A program made the translations under genes and the position numbers. Under the pieces are notes generated by a model. That model was given only the letters and a program-made list of their open reading frames with translations. It had not been told where the DNA came from and ran no database searches. From assembly GCF_001887775.1 (NCBI RefSeq), contig NZ_CP015519.1, forward strand, positions 1,674,001 through 1,738,000: a DNA stretch of 64,000 nt, read 5' to 3'. The first letter of the stretch is position 1, and each line of letters starts with the position of its first letter. Source of the stretch: Syntrophotalea acetylenivorans. Its GTDB lineage: Bacteria; Desulfobacterota; Desulfuromonadia; Desulfuromonadales; Syntrophotaleaceae. Positions 1-9,332 of the stretch are shown here, one piece after another.

Positions 1-680
1 GAGATGGAGAAGACGTCCTCGACAGGCATCAGGAAGGGCAGGTCAATGGCACGAGCCGGCTCGGGGATGTAGCTGTCAACAGCTTCCATCAGCTCGAAAA
101 CAGGCTTGCAGGCCGCACAGGCAGCATCGCCGCAACCGCACTCCAGCGCCTGCAGGGCGCTGCCGGGGATGATCGGCAGATCGTCGCCGGGGAAGTCGTA
201 AGCGGACAGCAGTTCGCGAACTTCCAGCTCGACCAGTTCCATCAGCTCTTCGTCGTCGACCATGTCGGCCTTATTGAGGAAGACAACCATGGCAGGTACG
301 CCAACCTGACGGGCGAGCAGGATGTGCTCACGGGTCTGAGGCATGGGACCGTCAGCAGCGGAGACAACCAGAATGGCGCCGTCCATCTGCGCCGCACCGG
401 TAATCATGTTTTTGACGTAGTCGGCGTGGCCGGGGCAGTCAACGTGAGCGTAGTGACGGTTTGCAGTCTCATATTCGACGTGGGCAGTGGCGATGGTAAT
501 ACCGCGCTCACGCTCTTCAGGAGCGTTGTCGATCTGATCAAAAGCCTTGAACTCGGCTCCGCCGCCAGCGGCCATAACCTTGGTGATGGCTGCAGTCAGA
601 GTGGTCTTACCGTGGTCGACGTGACCGATGGTCCCAATATTGACATGGGGTTTTGTTCTTTCAAATTTTTCTTTTGACAT
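1..680 (-). CDS. tuf: Elongation factor Tu (3' part beyond the window)
   Basis: This is the N-terminal 226 residues of EF-Tu, the GTPase that delivers aminoacyl-tRNA to the ribosome. The P-loop GHVDHGKTT, the switch region with RGITIA, DCPGH and NKAD are all present in order. The ATG at 680 follows a clear AGGGAGG ribosome-binding site. The gene is the last member of a tRNA-Thr/Tyr/Gly/Thr-tuf unit. At about residues 180-192 the usual acidic linker of the G domain is replaced by a segment with Cys181, Cys183, Cys188 and Cys191 (CxCx4CxxC), which E. coli EF-Tu lacks. Domains 2 and 3 lie outside the window. Confidence 0.97.
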   Translation of the reverse strand, partial: MSKEKFERTKPHVNIGTIGHVDHGKTTLTAAITKVMAAGGGAEFKAFDQIDNAPEERERGITIATAHVEYETANRHYAHVDCPGHADYVKNMITGAAQMDGAILVVSAADGPMPQTREHILLARQVGVPAMVVFLNKADMVDDEELMELVELEVRELLSAYDFPGDDLPIIPGSALQALECGCGDAACAACKPVFELMEAVDSYIPEPARAIDLPFLMPVEDVFSI

Positions 681-802
681 TGCGTCAACCTCCCTTGTTT
701 TTTTATCTTTTTGTCGTGACTTAGGTGGGGCCGCCAGAGCACTGACCGGGGCCGATAAAATTTGCTCCAAAGCAAAATACCCAGCGACGAAACATCAACA
801 AA

Positions 803-878
<76 letters not shown>

Positions 879-921
879 CTATTCGTGATTACGCCTACTG
901 GAGTCGCTGCTTTTTCTAAAA

Positions 922-998
922 TGGAGCGGGAAACGGGACTCGAACCCGCGACCCTCAGCTTGGAAGGCTGACGCTCTAGCCAACTGAGCTATTCCCGC
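922..998 (-). tRNA. tRNA-Gly (anticodon TCC)
   Basis: A complete cloverleaf is seen on the minus strand. The acceptor pairs GCGGGAA with TTCCCGC, the anticodon loop is CTTCCAA, and CCA is encoded. It is the third tRNA in the tRNA-tuf operon. Confidence 0.95.
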
Positions 999-1120
999 CC
1001 GAGAAAACGACAACCAACCTTTGGTGAAGCATTTTGGACTCGGCGACAGCACTGCTTCCAGTACTAACGGCATCAGCCTCCTGGGATACAGCCACCGGCA
1101 CTTTGCCCGGCAAGATTATT

Positions 1121-1205
1121 TGGTGGAGGGGGGAGGATTCGAACCTCCGAAGTCTACGACGTCAGATTTACAGTCTGATCCCTTTGGCCACTCGGGAACC
1201 CCTCC
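1121..1205 (-). tRNA. tRNA-Tyr (anticodon GTA)
   Basis: An 85-nt class II tRNA with a long variable arm, as expected for Tyr. The acceptor pairs GGAGGGG with CCCCTCC, the anticodon loop is CTGTAAA, and CCA is encoded. It is second in the operon. Confidence 0.95.
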
Positions 1206-1258
1206 AAAAGAAATTTCTTTGCTATTCAGTTTTATGCGCCGTCCGATGCGCAGCCTAC

Positions 1259-1334
1259 TGGAGCTGGCGACAGGAATTGAACCCGCAACCTGCTGATTAC
1301 AAGTCAGCTGCTCTACCAATTGAGCTACGCCAGC
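1259..1334 (-). tRNA. tRNA-Thr (anticodon TGT)
   Basis: A complete cloverleaf is seen. The acceptor GCTGGCG pairs with CGCCAGC, the anticodon loop is CTTGTAA, and CCA is encoded. It is the first gene of the operon. The order Thr-Tyr-Gly-Thr-tuf is the same as thrU-tyrU-glyT-thrT-tufB of E. coli. Confidence 0.95.
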
Positions 1335-1423
1335 ACAGAACACAGACAGACTTTATACACGCTAAGCGATATCTTTGCAAGGAGCATTTTCAGAAAAATG
1401 CCGCATGCCGAACAACGGCGTTG

Positions 1424-1453
1424 TGTATATTATATTTTCGCGCCCCCTGTCAA
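1424..1453 (-). promoter_or_regulatory. Sigma-70 promoter of the tRNA-tuf operon
   Basis: The minus strand carries a perfect -35 TTGACA (1453-1448), an 18-nt spacer and a -10 TATACA (1429-1424), about 90 nt upstream of the first tRNA. It is the best promoter match near the operon. A TATAAT lies only 13 nt after the -35 and is too close to be used with it. Confidence 0.75.
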
Positions 1454-1487
1454 GCACATTCAATGTTTTTTTCCTGGACCGGCCAAT

Positions 1488-2243
1488 TTAATTATCGGAT
1501 GAGGGCAGACGTCTCTGGCGGCCGGCCTCAAAAAGGGCTACGGATGTCGCTACCGACGCGTTGAGAGACGATACCTTCCCACGGAGAGGGATCGCCAGCA
1601 ACAAGTCGCAGTGAGACCGGGTATTAGGGCGCAAGCCTGTCCCTTCGCTACCGACCACAAGGGCCAGGTCACCGCACAAATCGGTATCGTAGAGAGGGCT
1701 GGCCCCTTCTTCCCCAGCCAGCCCATAGACCCAAACACCCTCCTTGCGCAAGGCATCGAGAGTGCGGGCCAGATTGGTGACCTGACATAAGGGCACATGC
1801 TCCAGGGCACCGGCGGAAACCTTATCCACTACTCCGGTAACGGGACAGGCGCGGTCCTTGGTCACTATTACCCCATGACATCCTGCCCCGTCGGCACTGC
1901 GTAAGATCGCACCCAGGTTATGGGGGTCGGTAATACCGTCCAAAACCAGGAAAAAGGCCGGCGCTTCGGAAACCCGCCAGCGCTGCAGAAGCTCCTCAAG
2001 GGAAAGATAGGCGAAGGGTTCGATCTCCAGCAAGGCTCCCTGATGATGACCATGCCCTACTAGTCGGTCGAGCTCACGTCGGTCCCGGCGAGCAACCGGC
2101 ACCCCTGCAGACTCTGCCTCCCGCTGCAATTGCACAAGGCGGGGCGACTTGCTGTCCCGCTGCAAGACCAACGACAACGGTTTCCGCCGCGAACTGCGCA
2201 GTCCTTCACTTACCGCATTGATGCCATAGATGAGATCAGCCAC
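1488..2243 (-). CDS. rlmB: 23S rRNA Gm2251 2'-O-methyltransferase (TrmH/SPOUT family)
   Basis: A 251-residue SPOUT-class RNA ribose methyltransferase that would methylate G2251 in the P loop of 23S rRNA. An N-terminal substrate-binding domain opens with YGINAVSEGL. The C-terminal trefoil-knot domain carries LDGITDPHNLGAILRSA (about residues 100-117), VVGSEGTGLRP and the closing LNASVA motif. The length is normal for RlmB. Its start lies inside the end of pyrF (8-nt overlap), so the two genes are co-transcribed from the pyrF side. TrmH-family members that modify other sites look similar, but the RlmB-type N-terminal domain favours this call. Confidence 0.9.
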   Translation of the reverse strand: MADLIYGINAVSEGLRSSRRKPLSLVLQRDSKSPRLVQLQREAESAGVPVARRDRRELDRLVGHGHHQGALLEIEPFAYLSLEELLQRWRVSEAPAFFLVLDGITDPHNLGAILRSADGAGCHGVIVTKDRACPVTGVVDKVSAGALEHVPLCQVTNLARTLDALRKEGVWVYGLAGEEGASPLYDTDLCGDLALVVGSEGTGLRPNTRSHCDLLLAIPLRGKVSSLNASVATSVALFEAGRQRRLPSSDN

Positions 2244-2979
2244 AGTCGACCTCGGCTAAAGCCCGGGCCATTTCTTCAAGAATCATCGTTGCCGCCACCC
2301 TCGAATCGTCTGCCTTAGCAATCGGCCGACCGACTACCAGGTAGTCCGCACCGGCGACGATGGCATCAGCTGGCGTGGTGATACGCTTCTGGTCGTCGAC
2401 AGAAGCAAACGCCGGGCGCACCCCGGGAGTAACGATTACAAAGTCATTACCGCAGGCACGCCGGATCAAGGGCACTTCCCGGGGCGAGGCCACCACTCCG
2501 TCAAGACCGGCCTGCTGGGCAAGCTTGGCGAGGAGCGGCACCATCTCTTCTATCGGCCGATCAATACCTACCGCGCGCAACGTCTCCTGGTCACTCGAGG
2601 TCAGGATGGTCACCGCCAACAAAATAGGTCGTTCAAGATTTTCAGCCGCGCAGCATTCCTTCACTGCAGCCGCTGTTTCACGCATCATGGTTGGCCCGCC
2701 GAGAGCATGCACGTTGACCATTTTAACTCCCAGGCGGCAAGCTTCCACAGTGGCTCGAGCTACCGTGTTGGGGATGTCGTGGTACTTCAGATCAAGAAAC
2801 ACCTGCCCGCCCCGCTGCTGAATCCGCCGAACAATATCGGGGCCGCACTTGGTAAACAGCTGCTTACCGACCTTGAACAATCCAACCTTGTCATGCAACT
2901 GTTCCGCCCAACGTTCCGCAGCAGAACAGGAATCAACATCCAGAGCAAAAACAAGTCGTTGTTTTGCTGCCTCAATCAT
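2236..2979 (-). CDS. pyrF: Orotidine 5'-phosphate decarboxylase
   Basis: The last enzyme of UMP synthesis, converting OMP to UMP, as a cytoplasmic TIM barrel of 247 residues. The catalytic Lys/Asp signature DLKYHDIPNT is at residues 63-72 (Asp63, Lys65, Asp68). The phosphate-binding end VTPGVRP and VVGRPIAKA follow near the C terminus. It starts in the ATGA overlap with the upstream DUF4388 gene and overlaps rlmB downstream, making a tight three-gene unit. Confidence 0.96.
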   Translation of the reverse strand: MIEAAKQRLVFALDVDSCSAAERWAEQLHDKVGLFKVGKQLFTKCGPDIVRRIQQRGGQVFLDLKYHDIPNTVARATVEACRLGVKMVNVHALGGPTMMRETAAAVKECCAAENLERPILLAVTILTSSDQETLRAVGIDRPIEEMVPLLAKLAQQAGLDGVVASPREVPLIRRACGNDFVIVTPGVRPAFASVDDQKRITTPADAIVAGADYLVVGRPIAKADDSRVAATMILEEMARALAEVDCG

Positions 2980-4199
2980 GATTTTCTCTCCAGAATATTT
3001 TTGATCCGCCGGGGGATTTCCTGCACCCGTTGCAATAATTCGGCAGATGCAGCGTTGCCGAGATCACGGCGCGCTGCGTGGCACTCCATATAAACCAGCT
3101 CACTCAGTGCTTCGGCGAGCAACTTCTTTTTGTCCCGTTCTTCGAGACCGGCCAGATTGGCTAAAATCCGTCCTCCATCCACAGAGCCGTCATCAAGCAA
3201 GGCAACATCCCGAAACACGTAGGAGAAGGGAGAAGGAACAGCCCTCAAGAAATTGCGCAACTCATCATTGAACCGGGGGTTGTTTTCGACAATTCGACGA
3301 TACAGAAGAACGAGCACGCCGTTGAACACTTTGAGCATCTCGCCAATATCGCCGCCAATGGCAAAAGAGGGAGCATCCTCAATGCGAACAAGCCCCTTGC
3401 TTACCAGCTGGTGCAACAAACGCAACCCGTCGAGCTCGGCAACGCCACTGCGCCGTAAAACCGACTTGACATTGAGCCGACCGCGCCCAATAACATCGAG
3501 CATCACCTGTTCCTGCTCACCGAGGTTCGTCGCCTCTTTGTCCGTGGGCATGGGAATCGTTTCCAAAGAGCGAATCTGGCGCATGAACAGGGTCCGTTCA
3601 TCGACCCGCCGCAGCCCCTCCATAATCAGATTCTGGGTGCTGGTGGACAGCCTTACCGCCTGGTCCTCTTCGACCTCCCGGTCCTCGTAATAAAAGCTGC
3701 CTTCAGCCGCCAGGAAGAGATTATATATACTCACTTCCACCTGATAGCGACTGGCAAGCCAGAGATCCTTGGCGGTAACAATTTTCTTTTCCACCAGACA
3801 TTTGCCGATCTGAGCCTGACTACCCGCCAACTGACGGGCCTTGTGCAGGGCATCCCGGTCGAGCTTACCCTGATCATAAAGAATCTCGCAGAGATGTTCT
3901 TCGGCAAAGGTGCTGGTCGCAAAGACAATCTCACCCAGTTTGAAATAAATTTCTTTGCGGCCGCCTTTGAGTTCCAGGCATAGCACCCCGGTCTTGCGAA
4001 ACATGTTAAAAAAGGACAACAAGTCAACCAGGGCAATATCACCCAGCCGACCAGCCATCTGCACAGGATTTTCGGGATCAATCACAAACAGGTGGCCAGG
4101 CCCATGGGAAGCAAGCTCCAAAGAATGGCCGCCGAGCTCCTTAGCCGCATAAAAGGGCAGCGCCAACCGGCCACTGCTATCGATACTGGTTTGTTTCAT
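2976..4199 (-). CDS. DUF4388 protein with AbrB-like N terminus
   Basis: A cytoplasmic protein of about 407 residues with unknown function. The first 45 residues resemble a SpoVT/AbrB-like swapped hairpin (IDSSGRLALPFYAAKELGG). A DUF4388 domain follows (about residues 50-150, beginning MAGRLGDIALVDLLSFF), then a mostly helical C-terminal half. DUF4388 proteins are frequent in deltaproteobacteria and have been linked to gliding and signalling complexes. That link is family knowledge, not shown here. The ATG at 4199 is preferred over the GTG at 4208 because AGGTG sits about 6 nt before it. It is translationally coupled to pyrF and follows proS by 41 nt. Confidence 0.8.
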   Translation of the reverse strand: MKQTSIDSSGRLALPFYAAKELGGHSLELASHGPGHLFVIDPENPVQMAGRLGDIALVDLLSFFNMFRKTGVLCLELKGGRKEIYFKLGEIVFATSTFAEEHLCEILYDQGKLDRDALHKARQLAGSQAQIGKCLVEKKIVTAKDLWLASRYQVEVSIYNLFLAAEGSFYYEDREVEEDQAVRLSTSTQNLIMEGLRRVDERTLFMRQIRSLETIPMPTDKEATNLGEQEQVMLDVIGRGRLNVKSVLRRSGVAELDGLRLLHQLVSKGLVRIEDAPSFAIGGDIGEMLKVFNGVLVLLYRRIVENNPRFNDELRNFLRAVPSPFSYVFRDVALLDDGSVDGGRILANLAGLEERDKKKLLAEALSELVYMECHAARRDLGNAASAELLQRVQEIPRRIKNILERKS

Positions 4200-4240
4200 G
4201 ACATGCACCTTTCACCCTGTGTCATGCAGCCAAGCGTTAT

Positions 4241-5956
4241 TTATAGGGCCAAGGCCTGGCGGACTTCCTCGGCAAGGAGTTCCGCAGCCCCTGCCAGAGG
4301 CAGCATAGTCCGCTCACCGTCTTTGCGCCGCTGCAGCTCCACCGCCTCCTCTTTAAGACCACGGGTGCCGACCGTCAGTCGCAGGGGAATACCGAGAAGG
4401 TCGGCATCCTTAAACTTGCTGCCCGGGCGTTCGTCGCGATCATCCAACAGCACCTCGACACCAGCCTGCTGTAACGACTGATAGAGATCTTCAGAGGCCT
4501 TCAAGACCGCTTCATCCTTAGGATTAACCACTGCAATCAACACCTGGAAAGGCGCGATGGGCAGCGGAAAGATAATTCCATTTTCGTCGTGATTCTGTTC
4601 GATAGCCGAGGCAACGGTTCGACCGATACCGATGCCGTAACAGCCCATGATCAACACCCGGTCTTTGCCCTGATCGTCGAGAACCGTAGCACCCAACGCT
4701 TCGGAATACTTGGTGCCGAGCTTGAAGATATGCCCCACTTCAATCCCTCGCCAACTCTCCAACGGACTTGCGCAGCGGGGACAGGGATCGCCCGCCACGG
4801 TCAAGCGCAGATCGGCAAAGGCTTCAACGGTAAAGTCCCTCTGCAGATTAACACCGGCATAGTGACTGTCGGCAGCGTTGGCACCGACAATAAAATCGGC
4901 CATGGCCGCCACTTCGTGGTCGGCCAGCACTCGCAATTCAAGACCGACCGGACCGGCAAAACCGCTGGGCGCGCCGGTGACCTGCTGCACGACCTCTTCG
5001 CTGGCCAGAGTCACCTCGTTGCAGCCGAGCAAACGGCAAAGCTTGATGTCGTTCAGTTCCCGATCACCGCGCAACAGCACCGCTACGGTCTCTCCGCCAT
5101 CGGTCTGCAGAACCAGAGTCTTGACCAGGCGCTGGGGAGTAACCTCAAGATAGGTCGTCACTTCTTCCACCGACTTCATACCGGGGGTGGCCACCTTCTG
5201 CAGATCCATCGCTGGCTCCGGTGTCGCCTCGGCAGTGGCGATCAGCTCCGCCTTCTCTACGTTGGCGGCATATTGGCAGCTGCTACAAGAGACAATAGCA
5301 TCCTCGCCCGATTCGGCTAGAACCATAAATTCATGAGAGGAAGAACCGCCGATATTTCCGGTATCGGCTTCAACCGCTCGAAATTTCAGGCCACAGCGTT
5401 CAAAAATTCTTCGATAAGCCTGGAACATCTTTTCGTACGCGGCATCGGCACCGGCCTCATCGAGATCAAAGGAATAGGCATCCTTCATGATAAATTCACG
5501 ACCGCGCATCAGGCCGAAACGGGGCCGGATCTCGTCGCGAAATTTGGACTGAATCTGGTATAAATTGAGAGGCAATTGTCGGTAGGAGCGTACCGCACCC
5601 CTTACGATGTCGGTAATAACTTCCTCATGGGTAGGTCCCAGACAGAAGTCACTATCTTTACGATCCTTGAGTCGCAACAGTTCCTTGCCGTACTGCTCCC
5701 AGCGCTGCGATTCCTGCCACAACTCAGCTGGGACAACCATCGGCATGAGCAGCTCCAGAGCTCCAGCCTTCTCCATTTCCTGACGAACGATCTCTTCCAC
5801 CTTACGCACTGCACGCAATCCAAAAGGCAGATAGTTGTAGATGCCGGCGGCAACCTTACGGATCATGCCCGCCCGCAGCATGAGTTGATGGCTGACGATC
5901 TCAGCGTCAGCGGGGGTTTCCTTAAGGGTGGTGAGCAGGTATTGGGAATAGCGCAT
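4241..5956 (-). CDS. proS: Prolyl-tRNA synthetase (bacterial type)
   Basis: A class IIa aminoacyl-tRNA synthetase of 571 residues that charges tRNA-Pro. Class II motif 1 and motif 2 lie in the first 200 residues ([20 protein letters not shown], then [18 protein letters not shown]). The YbaK-like insertion domain that edits Ala-tRNA-Pro lies at about residues 225-390. Motif 3 ([17 protein letters not shown]) and the anticodon-binding domain follow. This layout is the bacterial rather than the archaeal type. The ATG at 5956 is preferred because GAGGTG lies 7 nt upstream. An upstream hairpin with a T tract sits in the leader. Confidence 0.96.
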   Translation of the reverse strand: MRYSQYLLTTLKETPADAEIVSHQLMLRAGMIRKVAAGIYNYLPFGLRAVRKVEEIVRQEMEKAGALELLMPMVVPAELWQESQRWEQYGKELLRLKDRKDSDFCLGPTHEEVITDIVRGAVRSYRQLPLNLYQIQSKFRDEIRPRFGLMRGREFIMKDAYSFDLDEAGADAAYEKMFQAYRRIFERCGLKFRAVEADTGNIGGSSSHEFMVLAESGEDAIVSCSSCQYAANVEKAELIATAEATPEPAMDLQKVATPGMKSVEEVTTYLEVTPQRLVKTLVLQTDGGETVAVLLRGDRELNDIKLCRLLGCNEVTLASEEVVQQVTGAPSGFAGPVGLELRVLADHEVAAMADFIVGANAADSHYAGVNLQRDFTVEAFADLRLTVAGDPCPRCASPLESWRGIEVGHIFKLGTKYSEALGATVLDDQGKDRVLIMGCYGIGIGRTVASAIEQNHDENGIIFPLPIAPFQVLIAVVNPKDEAVLKASEDLYQSLQQAGVEVLLDDRDERPGSKFKDADLLGIPLRLTVGTRGLKEEAVELQRRKDGERTMLPLAGAAELLAEEVRQALAL

Positions 5957-6020
5957 GGAGTACACCTCTGACTTGGCAGATTACAGAACACAGAAGCAGC
6001 AAAACAGCAGCGTCGAATTT

Positions 6021-6047
6021 AAAACAAAACAAGGCACCAAGTGCCTT
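6021..6047 (-). terminator. Terminator-like hairpin in the proS leader
   Basis: On the minus strand, AAGGCAC-TTG-GTGCCTT forms a perfect 7-bp stem followed by GTTTTGTTTT, about 65 nt before the proS start. No minus-strand gene lies upstream to be terminated, so it may attenuate proS. No T-box sequence was found, and the stem is short. Confidence 0.4.
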
Positions 6048-6219
6048 TACGGGGCAGAAACTAGCTTATTTCCCGCCAGAATGCAAGCAAACTCGCTCAC
6101 CAGTTAACCTCGTCAGGTTCACCAGTATCAACAGGCACAGGCATTCATGGACATTTTTCGCACAATGAATTAATGTTCAGTTCACAACCACCTGTGACCT
6201 TCCTTCACGGAGTATTCCC

Positions 6220-7709
6220 ATGGACGAATTGCTCAATCCCTCTGTCTTTATCCGCCTGGTTGCAGCCGGAACGCCCCTGCTGTTAATTGCCACGGACAAC
6301 GAGCAACGCAGCGAATCGTTGCTGAGCCGCTCCCTGCAGCAGGGTCTCAAAGATATGCCCGAGCCCCGGTCATGGAGTTGCACGGACGGCTTTCCCAACC
6401 AGGAAGATACCATCGAGCCGCTCAAAGCCCTGTCCTGGGCTATTAACCAGGAAGGCCGCGGCATCTATATCTTCAAGGATCTGCATTGGTTCTGGCAAGA
6501 CCATCCCTTTATCCAGCGGCTGCTGAAAGACTTTGCCAGTCAACGCCGGGCCGCCGGCAAAGTGCTGGTACTGCTCTGCCCGAGGGTCGAGATCCCCCTG
6601 CCCTGCAGCCCTATATCACCGTACTGCGCCATGCCCTGCCAGACCGAGCCGAAATTCGCGGTTATCTGCAAGCCCACCGAGACAAGGACCCGGCGCTAGG
6701 CCGCATGATTACCGGTGATAACGACCTGAATCGTCTGACCCTGGCTGCCCAGGGCCTCGATTTGCGTGACATCGACGGTGCTCTACGCCTGGCCCGTGTC
6801 ACCCGGGATGCGGGAGCCGAAGGAATTCGTGCTGCCCTGTTTCAAGACAAGAAGCAGCTATTGGCCCGCACCGGCATCATGGAATTCGTCGACAACGAAC
6901 TCAATGTCGATCAAGTCGGAGGCATGGAAAACCTTAAGCATTGGATGGACAAACGGGAGCAGGCCTTCGGCGCCGAAGAACTGGCTTCCGGCAACAACCT
7001 GCCCAAAGGCGTCCTGATGATGGGTATCAGCGGATGTGGCAAAAGCATGTTTGTCAAAGCCATTGCCGCCCGCTGGCAGCTGCCCCTGGTGCGTCTCGAT
7101 ATGTCTACCGTCTACGAAGGAACCTACGGCTCTCCGGAAAGCAGCCTGCGCCAGGCCTGCAGTCTGGCCGAGTCGCTCTCCCCCTGCGTGCTGTGGATCG
7201 ATGAAATCGAGGCCGGGATTTCCAACCAGGGCTTCAAGTCCGAAGGCGGCGCAGCATCCCGGGTGCTCGGCTATTTTCTCACTTGGATGCAGGAAAAACG
7301 CGCGCCGGTATTTGTGGCCGCCACGGCCAACGCTATCGAAATGCTACCGGCAGAGATGCTGCGCAAAGGAAGGTTCGATGAAATCTTTTACATCGCTCTG
7401 CCTAGCGTCGAAGAGCGGGAAGAAATCTTCAATATCCATTTGCGGCGGCGTGACTTCCAACCGGCGGACTTCTCGCCGTCGATGCTGGCTCATTCAACGA
7501 AGGGTTTTTCCGGCGCCGAAATCGAACAGGCGGTGGCCGGAGCCTCCTTCGAGGCCCTGGCCCAAGGCCGCCCCATGAACCAACAGGATATTATGGAGGC
7601 CATCGGCCGCACTGTGCCTATTTCGGTAACCATGGCCGAGCAGATCAAAAAGATCGAGGCCTGGGCCTTTAAACGGGCAGTACCGGCCAGTAAAAACGGC
7701 GGCCGCTGA
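6220..7709 (+). pseudogene. Ycf46-like AAA ATPase, interrupted by a single-base frameshift
   Basis: Two overlapping frames together make one protein of about 496 residues that resembles the Ycf46 family of AAA ATPases (function not firmly known). The first frame gives the N-terminal domain up to LVLLCPRVEIP. The second frame picks up at PALQPYITVL and carries the AAA module, with Walker A GISGCGKS, Walker B VLWIDEIE, an arginine-finger region and the lid. The break lies in the five-C run at 6594-6598, where one more C restores a single continuous frame. It is therefore either a true inactivating deletion or a base-calling error. Start ATG 6220 follows GGAG. The aminotransferase begins 24 nt downstream, so the two are probably one operon. 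Confidence 0.8.
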
Positions 7710-7732
7710 CTAAAGCGGCTAAGGAGAGCAGT

Positions 7733-8884
7733 ATGTCCATCCATCGTTCACACCGCGCCGACTCCGTAACGCCCTTTCTGGCCATGGAGGTCATGGAGCG
7801 AGCCCAAGCCCTTGAAGCGGCTGGCCGCGATATTATCTATCTCTGCCTGGGAGAACCGGACCTACCAACACCGGCACCCGTTGTCAACCGGGCCATTGCC
7901 GCCATTGAACAGGGCCAAACCCGTTATACCCACTCTCTGGGTGATCGGGCAATCCGGCAAGCCATTGCCGATCATTACCGAAACCGCTACCGGGTAACCG
8001 TCGATCCAGACTGCGTGCTGGTGTCAGCCGGAACCAGTCCGCTGATGCTTCTGCTGTTCTCCATGCTGCTCGACCCAGGTGACGAGGTTATTCTCAGCGA
8101 TCCAAGCTACGCCTGCTATCCGGACTTTATCCGGTTTGCCGGCGGCGTGCCTCGCCAGCTGCGCACCTTGGAAACGGCCGGGTTCCAGCCGCATCCGGCC
8201 AAGGTCCGCCCCTTGGTAAACGACCGTACTCGGGCAGTGCTGATCAACTCACCCTCCAACCCGACCGGCAGCCTGCTACCAACAGCCTGGCTGAAAGAAC
8301 TGGCTCAACTACCAGTGCCTCTTGTTTCCGACGAAATCTACCACGGCCTGACTTATGAAGGAGAAGAACACAGCGCTCTGGAGTTCAGCGACCAGGCCTT
8401 TGTCCTCGGTGGGTTCTCCAAGGCCTATGCCATGACCGGCTGGAGACTGGGGTACCTTATCGCGCCGGCGGAGGCCATGCGTACGTTACAGACGCTGCAT
8501 CAAAACTTCATGATCTGCGCCAGCAGTTTTGTTCAACAGGCCGGCATCAGCGCCCTTGAAGATTGCCAGACCGACCTCTGCCGCATGCGGGCCACCTACA
8601 ATGAACGCCGCCTGTTTCTGCTGCAGGGACTACAAGATCTGGGGCTAAAGATCAAAAGCCAGCCCGCTGGGGCCTTTTACATTCTGGCCGATAGCCGCCA
8701 CATCTCTGCCGACTCCTTGAAATTAGCGATGGAAATCCTTGAACAAACCGGCGTTGCCCTGACTCCGGGCATCGATTTCGGTGCCGGAGCCGAAGGTTTT
8801 TTACGTTTCTCCTATGCCAATTCCCGAGAGAATATCGACACCGCCTTGCAGCGACTTGCTCCCTTTTTCAAAGCCTGGGCCTGA
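7733..8884 (+). CDS. PLP-dependent aminotransferase, class I/II
   Basis: A 383-residue fold-type I aminotransferase of the aspartate/alanine aminotransferase group. The signature segments are GEPDLPTP (residues 40-47), NSPSNPTG (172-179), SDEIYHG (199-205) and the PLP lysine Lys230 in GGFSKAYAMTGWRLG. Cofactor phosphate and carboxylate-binding Arg (FLRFSYANS) are also present near the end. The substrate cannot be told from sequence. AAGGAGAGC precedes the ATG, and the gene is followed by a strong terminator. It lies directly behind the AAA ATPase, a pairing whose meaning is unclear. Confidence 0.88.
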   Translation: MSIHRSHRADSVTPFLAMEVMERAQALEAAGRDIIYLCLGEPDLPTPAPVVNRAIAAIEQGQTRYTHSLGDRAIRQAIADHYRNRYRVTVDPDCVLVSAGTSPLMLLLFSMLLDPGDEVILSDPSYACYPDFIRFAGGVPRQLRTLETAGFQPHPAKVRPLVNDRTRAVLINSPSNPTGSLLPTAWLKELAQLPVPLVSDEIYHGLTYEGEEHSALEFSDQAFVLGGFSKAYAMTGWRLGYLIAPAEAMRTLQTLHQNFMICASSFVQQAGISALEDCQTDLCRMRATYNERRLFLLQGLQDLGLKIKSQPAGAFYILADSRHISADSLKLAMEILEQTGVALTPGIDFGAGAEGFLRFSYANSRENIDTALQRLAPFFKAWA

Positions 8885-8892
8885 AAAGTATA

Positions 8893-8949
8893 CCGACAAA
8901 AGAAAGCGGGCCCCTCGATTCTCCGAGGCGGCCCGTTTTCTTTTGTCGG
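8893..8949. terminator. Long bidirectional terminator
   Basis: A long inverted repeat runs from CCGACAAAAGAAA to TTTCTTTTGTCGG around a GC-rich core (GCGGGCC/GGCCCG and CCTCG/CGAGG). It has A and T runs on both sides and serves the convergent aminotransferase and ferredoxin genes. Confidence 0.85.
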
Positions 8950-8983
8950 TCAGCTGACACCTGCAGCTTACTAGGTCCCTGCC

Positions 8984-9157
8984 TCAACCGGTCATAATGA
9001 CATCGACCGGGCACACGTCGTCGCAGATTCCACAGTCGGTACATAATTCCTGATCGATCACATGGATTTCACCTTTTTCGCTGATAGCATCCACCGGACA
9101 GATATCGTCGCAGGCTCCACAATTGATACAGTCTTCCGTAATGTAATGTGTTCCCAT
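8984..9157 (-). CDS. 2[4Fe-4S] ferredoxin
   Basis: A 57-residue clostridial-type ferredoxin, a small cytoplasmic electron carrier. Two CxxCxxCxxxCP motifs are seen (CINCGACDDICP near residues 10-21 and CTDCGICDDVCP near 39-50), each binding one [4Fe-4S] cluster. The ATG at 9157 was chosen over upstream in-frame starts because AGGAGGT lies 7 nt before it and the family begins here. It is divergent from the NfnA-like flavoprotein gene, which suggests a shared redox role. Confidence 0.95.
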   Translation of the reverse strand: MGTHYITEDCINCGACDDICPVDAISEKGEIHVIDQELCTDCGICDDVCPVDVIMTG

Positions 9158-9332
9158 TCTGGTACCTCCTCTGGTGATTGGTTTGGTCTGAATGACGTAC
9201 TGATTTACAGCATAGCGAGGCCCGTTGGGATGTCCAGCCCGAACCACAGTTTTTTGCCTGCTATCGAATTGGCGGCCAGCTGGTATAATTACAGTCAGAA
9301 ACAGCTCCAAGGCATCACGAAGGGAGAGTCAC

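Noticed and set aside
1021-1564. Open frames running through the tRNA genes
   Set aside because: They cross four well-folded tRNA genes and have no plausible product.
5957-6219. T-box leader for proS
   Set aside because: No TGGNACCGCG-type T-box sequence and no specifier loop were found, only a short terminator-like hairpin.
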